Part shown: one piece after another, positions 36,801-45,006 of the stretch
Layout: each line of letters starts with the position of its first letter
Position numbering within the stretch: the stretch's first letter is position 1
From: Pseudonocardia parietis
GTDB taxonomy: Bacteria > Actinomycetota > Actinomycetes > Mycobacteriales > Pseudonocardiaceae
Reading direction: 5' to 3'
NCBI RefSeq assembly: GCF_017876315.1
Contig: NZ_JAGINU010000003.1
Coordinates: 1-64,000 of the forward strand
DNA length: 64,000 nt
Notes under the pieces: generated by a model
Told to the model about the DNA's origin: nothing
Database searches by the model: none
What the model saw: the letters and a program-made list of their open reading frames with translations, nothing else
Translations under genes and position numbers: made by a program

Positions 36801-38600
36801 TAGCCCGACCACCCGGCCGCCGGTGTGGGTCTGCCAGACCTGCGCCAGCCCGGCCACGGTGCGCGACTTCCCGGCCCCGGCCGGCCCGATCAGCACATCC
36901 CCGCCGCGACCCGAGCCGACCACATCGAGCACCGCGGCCTGCTGATCCGCCGAGAGGCCGGCGGCCTCCAACTCGACCCGGGCGAGTTCGGCAACCGGCC
37001 CGACCAGCGCCGGAGCGCCCGGCTGGCGCGCCAGGGCGACCAGCCCGGTCTCGGTGCCGAGATGGGCCAGGGTGGCGTAGCGCTCGTCGTTGTGCGGGCG
37101 GTAGTCACTCTTGCCATCCGCGCGCTGCAGCGCCTCCGGCACCGGCGCCGGATCCGGCGCCGAGACCAGCGCGATCCCGTACCGCGCCGGCTCCCGCGCC
37201 ACCTGCGCGGCGAGTACTTCGGCGGTCTCGGTGCTGGCCTCCGGGGTCATGTTCTGCTGCTCCCGGATGGTGTCGATCAGGTTGCCCAGTTCCCACGTCG
37301 CGTAGCGGGTCTGCACCTGTTCCACCGCGGCGTGCAGCACTTGGTCGAGGGTGCGGTCGGCGTATCCGCGCTGGTCGGGATGCCCGTCACGGCCGACCCG
37401 GTCGGCTTCGCCGGCGGTGCGGGTGAACATCTCCCGGATCGCGACGGTCTTGTCGGCGCCCCAGTCCCGGATCTGGGTCAGCGGCCCACGGTCGGTCTTC
37501 CCTTCCCGGGTTTCGAAGGTCGCTTCCTGCCGGATCCGCTTCAACGCCGCCGGTCCGGGCTCGCGGTCGTGCTGGTCGCGGTACTTAGCGACGAGCTCGT
37601 CGGTGCGCTTCATCAGCTGCTCGCGCCGCGACGACCCCGACGCCAACAGGCCCCGGTCCATCCCGAGGATCTCGCGGGCCTTGCCGTCCGGGCGCAGCGC
37701 GAACACCACCGGGAACTCGGCGGTCATCCCCGTCTCGACCTCGCGCATGTAGATCGCATCCGCGCCCATCTTGATCGGGCGAAACCCCTTCCCGTCCACG
37801 GCCCGAATCTCGCCGTCCCGCTCGGTCACCGCTCGGTTCAGTACCGCGAAATGGGCGTGCATCTGCGGCTCCTGTGCCCGGCTGGTGCGGTGGTCGAACT
37901 CCACCGCGACCAGCCCCGTCGCCCGTTCGTAGCGGCCCACCGAGCGCCCTCCGGCGGTCTTGCCGTGATAGCCAGACCGCACATACGCGGCCTCGGTTTC
38001 GACGAAGCCCATGGCCTTCTGCACCGCCGCCCGGTGCAACGCCATCACCTTCTCGGCCTCCGCGGTGCGGCCCTGGGCGACCAGCCCGGCGTAGTACACC
38101 GACACCGACTTCGCCGGCGAGAACGTCAAGTCGTAGTAGCCCACCGCCTTGCGCTGGTCCACGTACTGCTCGTGTCGGATCTGGGCCTTGCGTTCGTCGG
38201 TGGCGTCCGGCTCGGCCGCCAACGCGGCCGCGGTGCGCTCCTTGACCGACCGGAAGGTGCGCGGCTTCCGGCCGAGATACACCGGGTCCTTCTCCGTCGA
38301 AGTTGGCTGCCGCAGCTGCCCGAAAATCGCCCGCACATCAGCTTCGAGGGCCTCCTGGCCGGCGCTCATCCCCACCATCGACAGGCCCTGGCCCCACCAG
38401 ACCCCGGCCGGCTCCTTCTCCGCGCCGGAGATCAGATACTCCGCGCCGGCCCGCTCGGGGCCGCCCTGCTCGCGGCTCTGTTCGCGGGCCCGCTCGTGCT
38501 CGTGCTCCGGGGCGCCGCGCACGTGTTCGTGGTCGGTGCAGCCGCATCCGCGCAGCAGGTAGTCGATCGCGTTCGCCGAGACGGCGGTGATCGACAACAT
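33879..38600 (-). CDS. traA: MobF relaxase-helicase (TrwC/TraA type)
   Basis: 1573 aa. The start MLSITAVSANAIDYLLRG matches the beginning of TrwC-type relaxases; an upstream in-frame ATG at 38699 is less likely. The relaxase domain (1-300) has GYYDLTFSPAKSVSVYY (154-170) and the metal triad D236-H237 with H248-A-H250. The RecD-like helicase has Walker A IGPAGAGKS (571-579), Walker B VVLDEANMSD and the late AATVHAAEGITVDTG motif. The last 450 residues are Arg/Asp/Glu-rich and low-complexity. It would nick oriT, stay bound through a tyrosine and unwind the strand. The upstream gap is the likely place of oriT. Confidence 0.92.
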   Translation of the reverse strand: MLSITAVSANAIDYLLRGCGCTDHEHVRGAPEHEHERAREQSREQGGPERAGAEYLISGAEKEPAGVWWGQGLSMVGMSAGQEALEADVRAIFGQLRQPTSTEKDPVYLGRKPRTFRSVKERTAAALAAEPDATDERKAQIRHEQYVDQRKAVGYYDLTFSPAKSVSVYYAGLVAQGRTAEAEKVMALHRAAVQKAMGFVETEAAYVRSGYHGKTAGGRSVGRYERATGLVAVEFDHRTSRAQEPQMHAHFAVLNRAVTERDGEIRAVDGKGFRPIKMGADAIYMREVETGMTAEFPVVFALRPDGKAREILGMDRGLLASGSSRREQLMKRTDELVAKYRDQHDREPGPAALKRIRQEATFETREGKTDRGPLTQIRDWGADKTVAIREMFTRTAGEADRVGRDGHPDQRGYADRTLDQVLHAAVEQVQTRYATWELGNLIDTIREQQNMTPEASTETAEVLAAQVAREPARYGIALVSAPDPAPVPEALQRADGKSDYRPHNDERYATLAHLGTETGLVALARQPGAPALVGPVAELARVELEAAGLSADQQAAVLDVVGSGRGGDVLIGPAGAGKSRTVAGLAQVWQTHTGGRVVGLATAQIATNVLVADGLEGLNTAQFLARFAPDEDGLVRDRVQAGDLVVLDEANMSDTGQVARIAQIVAAGGGKLVYTGDTEQLVAVGAGGILELLIADTGAAELSTIHRFREDWENTASVQLRVGDPAALAAYEEHGRLRAGSRDEIRDLAVRGYLADIVDGKTSVLVVRTNDEARDLSGMLRAELVALGRVEPEVLATLRDTNLVGVGDVVQARQIDRTIRVDGPGYVTNKATYTVEGRDQHGYLLVRSTEDGVSAHLPDVYVAKHLTLAYAATVHAAEGITVDTGHALVDASTPRNSAYPAGTRGRECNTFYVETAREPDHHEPERMASTARAVLEQVLTHTDQGVAAAETTRRAGLEDGRSLASVGTQWDLLTAEYAGDRYTDTLTHLLGADRVQQLVAEPGWAGLLRATRAAELAGHDPAAVLTQAVGRGSLAGANSVTDVLRARVGWTTDQRIPERDTDGRDWSTLTEPLPGPAGDYARALAEAATERQAELGAAAAADPPAWALESRLLGVPPAQRGGSQHEQDEWVQRAGVVAAYRELRNLPDTSISLGAAPSPEQEFHRALWRQAHRALGSPVDALDYQAATDAELAAMRARYDRERAFAPYYVAEEIADTRAAARDQHNDAILFAAAAAQHPEGSPDRELADIDVAAARQAAAELDARAAHLEVIHRGRGDWVTEVEAAKDRHRLAGDELERRGLARDPATTAGEQLAAIDVVEPDDQRSRDRAHDRTREGGGRDRDPAQQRLDLSVDRDPVRPRGKAQQRAHERDERVTVTREPGTDERTPREREHAMRDQQPEHSTTERDRNEPNRAVGEERQDPLFGITPRPVDTAAAAALRAPDPVEPVADVRAGSPERATSAEGWSEEPGPVTVGEARRQAEISAAMRAERDRWDTTMAAGVDQAQRRNATDRDGLDRERRDQPLHQDRSLAADLVRDRGYDATLTEGRGPSRESDRGRDRSDEAGMGIEP

Positions 38601-38786
38601 GGCCACCACAGTACCAAGATCATTATGTAATGCATAGGTGTATCCATCTTTGGGTGGTAGGGTCTCGAAGTAGTACTTGAAGGAGAGAATATGTACCAAT
38701 CGTTTGGTAGAAAATGACTGTCTGATCGAGAGCAGGCGAGCGGGTGACGACAGCCGAGAGAGACGAGAGAGGTCGGGGCCGTTGTT
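38601..38786. promoter_or_regulatory. AT-rich divergent gap upstream of the relaxase with an inverted repeat (oriT candidate)
   Basis: This 186-bp gap is much richer in A and T than its surroundings and separates the relaxase gene from the divergent nuclease-like gene. It holds a perfect 6-bp inverted repeat, TACCAA-TCGT-TTGGTA, at 38694-38709. MobF relaxases often have oriT beside their gene and bind a hairpin near the nick. Promoters for both genes must also lie here. The repeat is seen; the oriT role is inference. Confidence 0.45.
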
Positions 38787-39950
38787 GTGTCGTTGACCAG
38801 TGAGTTGCGGTCGGGCGCGTTGGGCGCATGGATGTGGCGGGCGCTACCGCGGGCTCGGGCGCTGGCTGAGGAGGTCGGACGGGCCCTAGCCGACCGACCT
38901 GTGGTCACGCCGCCCCGACGCATGGCGACCCGGTTCTATGGAGAAGTGGGCGGCGCGTTCGGGCAACGCCTCGGGTTCGCCGTGGAGCCGGCACCGCCCT
39001 ACTACGCGCTGTTGGGCGCCTACAACGCCGGCCTGATCGGCTGGGACGACGCGAACGCGCTCGCGGCCCGCTTCCCCACCCATCGCGATGTGCCGCCGCC
39101 GGCACCCGATAGACGGGATGACCGGCTCTCGGACCGGCCGGCGCCGGCCGGCTGGTTGGATCTGCGCCCGCCACCCGGCCCTGAGCCGGCACCGGCTCGC
39201 TGGCAGCGGGGCACGGCCACCGCGGCGGTGCAGGCGATCGCCGCACGGACCGCGGATCTGCTCGCGCGGGACACGGAGCCGGGCCGGTTCGGCTCGGTGG
39301 AGGTGGAGACGGAACTGAACCGGCTGTGCTTGTTGCTGGCCGGTTGGGAGCAGGCCTACCGCGGTGGTGCCCTCGACCGGGAGGTGGCCGCGTTCTACCG
39401 GACTCTGGCCGACGCCCGCCTCACCAGCGGGGCCGACCGTGAGCTGCTGGTCGCGGCCGTCGAGGGGCTAGAACGGGCACCGTGCACTGACCTCGATGCG
39501 CTCACCGCGGCTGCCCGCGACACCGGGCTTCTCGACCAGCTCCGCACACTCGCTGGTGACCCGACGCCAGGTCAGAGCCTGGGTCATGCCGGGCCGGTGT
39601 TCGTGCCGGAGTGGGCAGACGGTGACGTGCTGATCATCCACCCGGACCGGGCCACCGGCGCCACCCTGCTCGATGTGAAGACGGTGACCCGCGTTGATGA
39701 CTCGCGCCGGGTGGCGGGGTGGCTGTTCCAGGTGCTCGCCTACGCCTTCCTCGACGCCGAGTCCGGCGACGACTGGGGCATCGGCCGGGTCGGGCTGGTC
39801 TTCGCCCGGCACGGGGTCGTGCGGTGGTGGCCGCGCGACGAACTGACCACCTACCTGGCCGGTGGCCGCTGCCCGGCCGAGGTCCGCCGGGAGTTCTTCA
39901 CCGAGTTCGAGCAGACCATCACCCGGCTCGGCGCCCGCATCACTACCTGA
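38787..39950 (+). CDS. PD-(D/E)XK nuclease-like protein
   Basis: 387 aa with a GTG start. The C-terminal third has VLIIHPDRATGATLLDVKTVTRVDD followed by GWLFQVLAYAFLDAESGDDWGIGRVGLVFARHGVVRWW. The strand-turn-strand with D and DVK and the helix that follows are the pattern of the PD-(D/E)XK nuclease fold (YqaJ/Cas4-like). The N-terminal 180 residues are helical and unassigned. It faces away from the relaxase gene and may share a control region with it. A role in processing or protecting DNA during transfer is inference. Confidence 0.6.
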   Translation: MSLTSELRSGALGAWMWRALPRARALAEEVGRALADRPVVTPPRRMATRFYGEVGGAFGQRLGFAVEPAPPYYALLGAYNAGLIGWDDANALAARFPTHRDVPPPAPDRRDDRLSDRPAPAGWLDLRPPPGPEPAPARWQRGTATAAVQAIAARTADLLARDTEPGRFGSVEVETELNRLCLLLAGWEQAYRGGALDREVAAFYRTLADARLTSGADRELLVAAVEGLERAPCTDLDALTAAARDTGLLDQLRTLAGDPTPGQSLGHAGPVFVPEWADGDVLIIHPDRATGATLLDVKTVTRVDDSRRVAGWLFQVLAYAFLDAESGDDWGIGRVGLVFARHGVVRWWPRDELTTYLAGGRCPAEVRREFFTEFEQTITRLGARITT

Positions 39951-40292
39951 TGTGGTCCGCGGAGGGCGCAGCTGAGTACGCGGGGCCGACCCGCGCGACC
40001 AGCACAAACCGGGGCGTGGCACACGCACTATGGCGGGTGACCGCAGTCGGCGCGACGGCCGGCAGCACGACGCCGTGCGGCAGTGCCGGCGGACCGAGCC
40101 GCGCGCTGGTGGTGTCGCCGAGATGACCGCAGCGATCTCGGCTAGGTCACGCCGAGCTGTCCCGAGAAGGCAACATCAGGCGACGGTCCGGTGACCACAA
40201 CGGACCAGGAAGTGGGTTCCCGAACGGCTTGTGGTGCTGGCAAGATCGCTGGTCGGAGCGTCACGTCAGCCGACCCGAGGAGGACGCCAGCG
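39951..40292. other. 342-bp gap without recognised gene
   Basis: No convincing coding frame or repeat was seen. The end of the gap carries CGAGGAGGACG, the ribosome site of the coiled-coil gene. Confidence 0.5.
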
Positions 40293-40904
40293 ATGGCGGC
40301 GAAAGGTTGGAAGGGCTCGAAGCGGGCCAGCACGAACGTGGTCCGCGAGCGCGTGAGCCGGCTGACGGCGGCGCGCGACGCGCTCGATGCTGAACAGGCC
40401 GAGCGGCGGCGGCGGGAGGACACCGCGTTCACGCGCTATGCCGAGGCTGCGGCCCGGGCCGAGACCATCACCGGTGAACGGGACGCGGCGCTCGAGCAGC
40501 TCCAGGGCGAACGGGCCAGGGTCGAGCAGCGAGCGGCCGAACGGCTCGGTGAGGTCGAGACCGAACAGCAGACCGTGTTGGTCGAGCTCAACGCGGCTGG
40601 TCGCAGCGCCGAGGAGCTGGCCGCGCTGTTCGAGCTGCCGGTCAAGCGTGTCCGGACGCTGCTACGGGCCGCCCGGTCAACCACGACCAAGGGTCCGAAC
40701 GCCGCCGCTGCACGAGCGGACAGCGCGCCGGTCACTCGGTCGAGGTCAACGACCACGGCCGCCGACCATTCGGGATCAGACGACCCGGCGTCGTCATCTG
40801 AGAGTGAGCGTGCGACGTCGGCGAGCACGGGAGCCGCGGTGGTCGGCGCTGGCCACGTCGACGTTGGGCCGGCCGCGGGCGACGGATCGCCCGGCAACGA
40901 GTAG
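40293..40904 (+). CDS. coiled-coil protein with HTH-like segment
   Basis: 203 aa. The start at 40293 follows GAGGAGG; the longer frame from 40191 lacks this. Residues about 15-90 form a charged coiled coil (RERVSRLTAARDALDAEQAERRRRE and later repeats), and GRSAEELAALFELPVKRVRTLLRAAR (about 108-135) reads as a small HTH. The last 65 residues are Ser/Thr/Ala-rich and disordered. It could be a plasmid-encoded DNA-binding protein of the KfrA or regulator type. No family is recognised. Confidence 0.65.
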   Translation: MAAKGWKGSKRASTNVVRERVSRLTAARDALDAEQAERRRREDTAFTRYAEAAARAETITGERDAALEQLQGERARVEQRAAERLGEVETEQQTVLVELNAAGRSAEELAALFELPVKRVRTLLRAARSTTTKGPNAAAARADSAPVTRSRSTTTAADHSGSDDPASSSESERATSASTGAAVVGAGHVDVGPAAGDGSPGNE

Positions 40905-40926
40905 TTCGCTCTCGGCGCCCGCGCGG

Positions 40927-41664
40927 TCAGCGGGCGGGACGTGGATGGCCGGCCCGGCCGGGCCGGCTCCGGCGGTCGGCGAACTGCCACAGGGTGCGGC
41001 GCGTGTAGCGCCGGCGCCCGTCCTCATCGACGGCATCCGGATTCGGAAAGTAGGGGTCGTCGCGGGAGATGTAGGCCCGCAGCGTGCCGGCGTCTTCGTA
41101 ACCCAGCACGGCGGCCGCGGCCGTCAGGTCGAGCAGCTCGTCCGGGTCGCCGTTGCGGTCGACTGGGGTCAGGGTGGCGCGCTGGGCGGCCTGCCGCTGC
41201 TCCCACCAGGAGTCCGTGAGGTCGGGGTCCCAGTACAGGCGTCGCCCGTGCCGGGTGACCGGCGCCGGGTGACCGTTGTCGACCCGCCGGTGGTACAGGT
41301 CGGTCAGGTACTGCTCGCTGACCCGGTACCGGCGCGCGAGGGCCGCCCGACCCAGCAGCGTGCGGCCCTCGTGCACGAGCTGGTCGGGCTCGCCGCGGCC
41401 GGTGTCGACGAACGCGCGCATAGCCTGCTCGTCCCACCACTGCCGCCGCCCCTCGCGGTAGGCGACCGGCGGGTGCCCGTTGGTGGCGCGGTCGCGCCAC
41501 CAACGTTCGGCGGTCGAGACCGCGACCCCGAACGTCGCGCAGATCGCAGCCCGGTTGAGCACGGTGCGGCCGTGGACGACGTGGCGGTCGGGCGTAGACA
41601 CGCCCGACAGCCTAGAACGCGCACCGAGTCCGGCCGTCGGCCCACGAACGTCGAGGATGGTCAT
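40927..41664 (-). CDS. protein with three tandem HTH units
   Basis: 245 aa. The start forms an ATGA overlap with the stop of the WhiB gene. Three similar units of about 55-60 residues can be seen: LNRAAICATFGVAVSTAERWWRDR..GHPPV, LGRAALARRYRVSEQYLTDLYHRR..GHPAPV and LDLTAAAAVLGYEDAGTLRAYI..DPYFPNP. Each has an excisionase-like helix pair and a wing (basic GRR segment). Such a protein could bind a repeated DNA site. Co-translation with WhiB suggests a shared regulatory role on the element. Confidence 0.7.
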   Translation of the reverse strand: MTILDVRGPTAGLGARSRLSGVSTPDRHVVHGRTVLNRAAICATFGVAVSTAERWWRDRATNGHPPVAYREGRRQWWDEQAMRAFVDTGRGEPDQLVHEGRTLLGRAALARRYRVSEQYLTDLYHRRVDNGHPAPVTRHGRRLYWDPDLTDSWWEQRQAAQRATLTPVDRNGDPDELLDLTAAAAVLGYEDAGTLRAYISRDDPYFPNPDAVDEDGRRRYTRRTLWQFADRRSRPGRAGHPRPAR

Positions 41665-42182
41665 CAGCTTTCGGACTGCGCCCGCTCGGCGGCGATCCAA
41701 CGGTCGACCGTGCGCAGACAGACGCCGAACGCGGCCGCGACCACGGTCCGGGGGTGCCCGTGCCGGTCGATCGCGCGCCGGGCGAGGCGGCGCTTGTCAG
41801 CGATCGTCGCCGCGCGGCGCCACTCCGCCAACACCGGCGCATCCCCGCCGCCACCGGGGTCGGCGCTGCCGGCGCGCCGCGCGGCATGGTGTGCACGGGC
41901 TCCCCGGCGCGTGCGGGCCCGCCGCTCGCTGGCCGTGGTTCCGCCCCACACCCCGAACGGCTCGCCGCGGTTCAGCGCTATCTCCAGGCACTGCTCACGG
42001 ACGAGACACCGCCCGCAGACCTGCTTAGCCTGCTCAACCTGTCGGCGGCCCGGACCCACCTCGGAGGCCGGATAGAACAGCTCGGGGTCTGCGCCGCGAC
42101 AGGCGGCGGCGTCGCGCCAGTCCTGCCCGTGCCGCCCGGCGCGCGGCTGCAGGGTCGACTGCGTGATCGGTTGGCTGGTCAT
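41664..42182 (-). CDS. WhiB-like iron-sulfur regulator with a C-terminal HTH
   Basis: 172 aa, about twice the usual length. C28, C56, C59 and C65 (AACRGADPELFYP, CGRCLVREQC) bind the 4Fe-4S cluster and GVWGG (77-81) is the beta-turn that touches sigma factor. Unlike most WhiB proteins, it carries 75 extra residues ending in RTVVAAAFGVCLRTVDRWIAAERAQ, which look like a helix-turn-helix. It is coupled by an ATGA overlap to the triple-HTH gene. Regulation by redox state or NO is typical of the family. The target genes are unknown, but the promoters at 43.7-47.0 kb are candidates. Confidence 0.88.
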   Translation of the reverse strand: MTSQPITQSTLQPRAGRHGQDWRDAAACRGADPELFYPASEVGPGRRQVEQAKQVCGRCLVREQCLEIALNRGEPFGVWGGTTASERRARTRRGARAHHAARRAGSADPGGGGDAPVLAEWRRAATIADKRRLARRAIDRHGHPRTVVAAAFGVCLRTVDRWIAAERAQSES

Positions 42183-42206
42183 TGGTGGTTCACCTCCTTC
42201 GCTGTG

Positions 42207-43193
42207 TCACTCCGCGTGCCCTCGGTCGGCCTTGTCGGTGATCGTTCGGGGCCGGGCCATGCCGTACGCGAGACCGTCGGCGACGTCGCGCTCGACTTCG
42301 GTCCGGCTGGTGCTGGTGATCCGCCCGTCGGCCGAGCGGGTCTCGCCGATGTGGCGGTGCACGATCGGGAGCAGCTCGGCGAGTGCGTCGTTGTAGGTGA
42401 GCGCGTTTCCGCCGACGAGCTGGCCGAGCTTGCGGGCGGCCTTGAGCCGGGCCTCGTGGCGCTTGCCCTGCCCTACCGGCGTGGCCGTCAACTCCTCGAT
42501 CTCGCCCTTGACGATGGCCGCCACCAACGCGCCGGGCCGACCCTGGGCCACGATGGCTGGCATCGGCGCGGTGTCCGGGTCGGGCTCGGCCGGGCCCAGG
42601 GCGTCCAGGTGCGCGGCGAGCCAGCCGGGCAGCGGCGCGATGGCCTGGCGGTTGACCGCCTGGTAGGTCCCTTCGGTGCGGGTACTGGTTGCGGCGACGA
42701 CATAGCCTCCGTGCGCTCTGACGTCCACGCGCCATCCCAGGCGTCCGGCGCTGTTGCGGTAGTGGCTGCCGGCCGGTGCGCGGAAGTACAGATGCAGGCC
42801 GCCGCCGGTGGGGGTGGTGACGGCGTAGGTCGCCCAGGGGGCGGGCTGGCCGGCCTCGCGGGCGAGCTGGGCCAGCACGTCGCGCCCGTCCCGGCACCCG
42901 GTGAAGGGCTCCGGGGCGGCTTCGCCGCGGCCGTGGTCCAGGTCGATCACGACCAGTCCGCTCTTGCCGGTGGCCACGCCCAGGTTGTAGGGCCGGTGCG
43001 CCCACCAGCGAACGATCTGGGCGGTGTCGCGAGTGGCGGCGGCCTCCCAGTCCTTGACCGCGGGAACCTTCGCGCCGACCCGGACCGGGAACACGAACAA
43101 ACCCGCTCGTGCCGCCGCGAGCGCGGCGTGGCCGCGTCGCCCGAGGGTGGCCGGCACCTCGCCCCGGTGATCGTGGGTGATCTCGGTAGTCAT
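42207..43193 (-). CDS. bifunctional primase-polymerase (prim-pol) domain protein
   Basis: 328 aa. The archaeo-eukaryotic primase fold is shown by VVIDLDHG with D84 and D86, TPTGGGLHLYF with H134 and GWRVDVRAHGGYVV with D157, the metal and nucleotide-binding set of the prim-pol family. The C-terminal 120 residues are helical (HEARLKAARKLGQLVGG), as in primases that act without a fused helicase. It most likely primes replication of the element or is its replication initiator. It lies 16 bp downstream of the DUF3846-like gene and shares the promoter near 43.73 kb. Confidence 0.85.
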   Translation of the reverse strand: MTTEITHDHRGEVPATLGRRGHAALAAARAGLFVFPVRVGAKVPAVKDWEAAATRDTAQIVRWWAHRPYNLGVATGKSGLVVIDLDHGRGEAAPEPFTGCRDGRDVLAQLAREAGQPAPWATYAVTTPTGGGLHLYFRAPAGSHYRNSAGRLGWRVDVRAHGGYVVAATSTRTEGTYQAVNRQAIAPLPGWLAAHLDALGPAEPDPDTAPMPAIVAQGRPGALVAAIVKGEIEELTATPVGQGKRHEARLKAARKLGQLVGGNALTYNDALAELLPIVHRHIGETRSADGRITSTSRTEVERDVADGLAYGMARPRTITDKADRGHAE

Positions 43194-43208
43194 GCCGTGT
43201 CCCTCCTC

Positions 43209-43658
43209 TTAGCTGGCGGTGCGGATCTCGCCGCGCAGGCTGGCGGCGATGACCTCGGCGGCCTGGCGGACGCTTGCGAACCCCTCGGGCACGTCGGCGA
43301 TCTCGCCGCTGCGGCTGCCGAGAAACACCACGTCGCCGACGTAGATCGGCAGGTCCTCCGGGTCCAGGGCGATCGCCTGGTCGTCGGTGGGGTGGGTGAA
43401 CCAGTAGCTGGCGATGTACTCCGCGACCGGGTTACGGAACGCCGGCCAGGCGAGCAGCCCCTCCTCGTCGCACCACATGTCCAGCGCCGGGTCACACGGA
43501 AGCGACACCTTCTCGACCATCTCGGCGCCGATCACCTCGTAGAGCCCGGACAGGGTGTCGGCGGTCGGGATCTCCACGTCGCGGACCTGGTGGGTGACCG
43601 TCACCAGCACGCCGCGGATCGTCTGCTCGGCCGGGCCCTCGGTCTGGTTCTCGTTCAT
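43209..43658 (-). CDS. DUF3846-like protein
   Basis: 149 aa, ATG at 43658 after AAGGAG. CDPALDMWCDEEGLLAWPAFRNPVAEYIAS and LPIYVGDVVFLGSRSGEI recall the DUF3846 family found in phages and plasmids (a small protein of unknown role). First gene before prim-pol. Its promoter at 43730-43759 carries the shared upstream box. Assignment from memory of the family motif is moderate. Confidence 0.65.
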   Translation of the reverse strand: MNENQTEGPAEQTIRGVLVTVTHQVRDVEIPTADTLSGLYEVIGAEMVEKVSLPCDPALDMWCDEEGLLAWPAFRNPVAEYIASYWFTHPTDDQAIALDPEDLPIYVGDVVFLGSRSGEIADVPEGFASVRQAAEVIAASLRGEIRTAS

Positions 43659-43729
43659 CTCGGGTGCTCCTTCGGAGGCTGGGGTTTGCGGTGTCGACCA
43701 GGCTTGTCGGAACCTGACCAATACCTAGT

Positions 43730-43790
43730 ATTTTACATCAGCAGAACGGTTTGAGGCAAGGAGTTTCTGTGCTCTGACCTGCTGTTTTAC
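43730..43790 (-). promoter_or_regulatory. promoter with shared upstream box (site 1)
   Basis: On the minus strand TTGCCT (43759-43754) and TGTAAAAT (43737-43730, extended -10) are separated by 18 bp. The box TGACCTGCTGTTTTAC (plus strand, 43775-43790) lies 40 bp upstream of the -10. Closely similar boxes lie at the same distance in front of two other genes (44.5 and 47.0 kb). It drives the DUF3846-like and prim-pol genes. Confidence 0.65.
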
Positions 43791-43841
43791 TCGTAGAGGT
43801 CACCCCAGGGCCGGTGCCGACCCCGGGGACGCCCGTGGTGG

Positions 43842-44390
43842 CTACAGGGCACCGAGGCTGGTGAGGCGCCATCCGGTTGTGGTGACCAGTTCGAACCGCG
43901 CGGCGAGTGCGACCAGGCGCCCGCTGGTGATCGAGGCCAGTCCGCAGACCTCGCCGACGCCCTCGCATGGCTGGCTGATGTGGCAGGCCCGCAGGCGCCC
44001 GGTGCCGGTGAGCTGGCCGCGGCGCAGCTGGTGTCCGCGCGCCTGGATGTACTGCAGAACCCGCGGGTCGGTGAATCCGGTGAGCTGGCTGATCGGGCGC
44101 CGTGCAGCGAGGGCCTCGACGGTCAGTCGCAGCACGGTGACGGCGGCCCGTGCCAGGTCGCGGTCGCGCACGACATCCGAGGTCGGCTGGCCTTGCCAGA
44201 AGTAGCCCTGATCGGTCGTGGCGAGGTCGGTGACCCACTGCGGTTCGGCCACGGCGCGGTACTGCGCCGCGAACGGGTCGACGCGCGACATGACCCGCAC
44301 GACGGTGCGCTGATCGCCGACCAGCTCGGTCACGTACTCGGCGGCGAGCCGGTACTGGCTCTTGCGGGCTGCGGCGACCTTGTCCTGCAT
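43842..44390 (-). CDS. Rv3235-family protein
   Basis: 182 aa, ATG at 44390 after GAAGGGA. The middle and end (LTVEALAARRPISQLTGFTDPRVLQYI, LRACHISQPCEGVGEVCGLASITSGRLVALAARFEL and final WRLTSLGAL) fit the pattern of the actinobacterial Rv3235 (DUF6459) family. The function is unknown; members are found in chromosomal and plasmid settings. It has its own promoter with the shared box at 44.5 kb. Confidence 0.68.
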   Translation of the reverse strand: MQDKVAAARKSQYRLAAEYVTELVGDQRTVVRVMSRVDPFAAQYRAVAEPQWVTDLATTDQGYFWQGQPTSDVVRDRDLARAAVTVLRLTVEALAARRPISQLTGFTDPRVLQYIQARGHQLRRGQLTGTGRLRACHISQPCEGVGEVCGLASITSGRLVALAARFELVTTTGWRLTSLGAL

Positions 44391-44455
44391 CGGGGAGTCC
44401 CTTCGGTGTGCGGGCCGGTGCTGCTCGGGCTTGTCGGTCCCTCGCAACAACACTG

Positions 44456-44514
44456 ATTCTACATCGCCCAGCGATGTGGGTCAAGGCGAATTGGTGGTTG
44501 ACCTGCGGTTTTAC
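44456..44514 (-). promoter_or_regulatory. promoter with shared upstream box (site 2)
   Basis: On the minus strand TTGACC (44484-44479) and TGTAGAAT (44463-44456) are spaced by 17 bp, a strong sigma-70-like promoter. The box TGACCTGCGGTTTTAC (plus strand, 44499-44514) is 38 bp upstream of the -10. It reads into the Rv3235-family gene. Confidence 0.7.
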
Positions 44515-44625
44515 CCCCTCTCCGAAGCGAGGCCGGGTCCAGGGCAGCGCCCTGGCCCCCGGAGGGAGCGGCCCGCTAGGGCCGTGCTCTAGACCACGGC
44601 CGGTGGGCACTCTGCGTCCGCTGAA

Positions 44626-44797
44626 GGGTGGGGGTCTCTCCTCGCGTCGGCAGGGCGGCGTCCTGCCCGAGAACCCGTGCAGGTGCCGGGCTCGCCGGAG
44701 GCGACCGCGTAGCGGCCGGAGCGTCAGCGGAGGGCCTGGCGGCTGTGCGGGTTCTCGGGCACCGTCCTGGCTGCGACGCGAGGAGAGACCCCCACCC
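44626..44797. repeat. 172-bp interrupted palindrome
   Basis: The first 24 bases (44626-44649) are the exact reverse complement of the last 24 (44774-44797), and a second pair of 13 bases (44665-44677 with 44748-44760) also matches perfectly. The arms are split by an internal loop of unequal sides and close on a loop of about 70 nt. It lies in a gene-free stretch (44515-45006) between the Rv3235-like and small acidic protein genes. Possible roles are a replication origin for the nearby prim-pol, a structured RNA or a terminator. The rest of 44515-45006 holds nothing I can name. Confidence 0.75.
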
Positions 44798-45006
44798 GGG
44801 CCGCCAGTGGCACACCGGCCCCACCGCCCCGCCCGGGTAGTGCAGCCCGCTGCTACGGACCTACCCTTGGGCCGGTGCCCGGCTAATAGCGGGTGTCCTT
44901 CGGCGCCCGAGGGTTTGCGGGTCGAGCACCGATGGCCGGTGACCTCTTGTCGGCACCCCGTCGCCGGGGTGAGTCCTGCGGGGCTGGGTCGCCGGCCATC
45001 ACTTGT

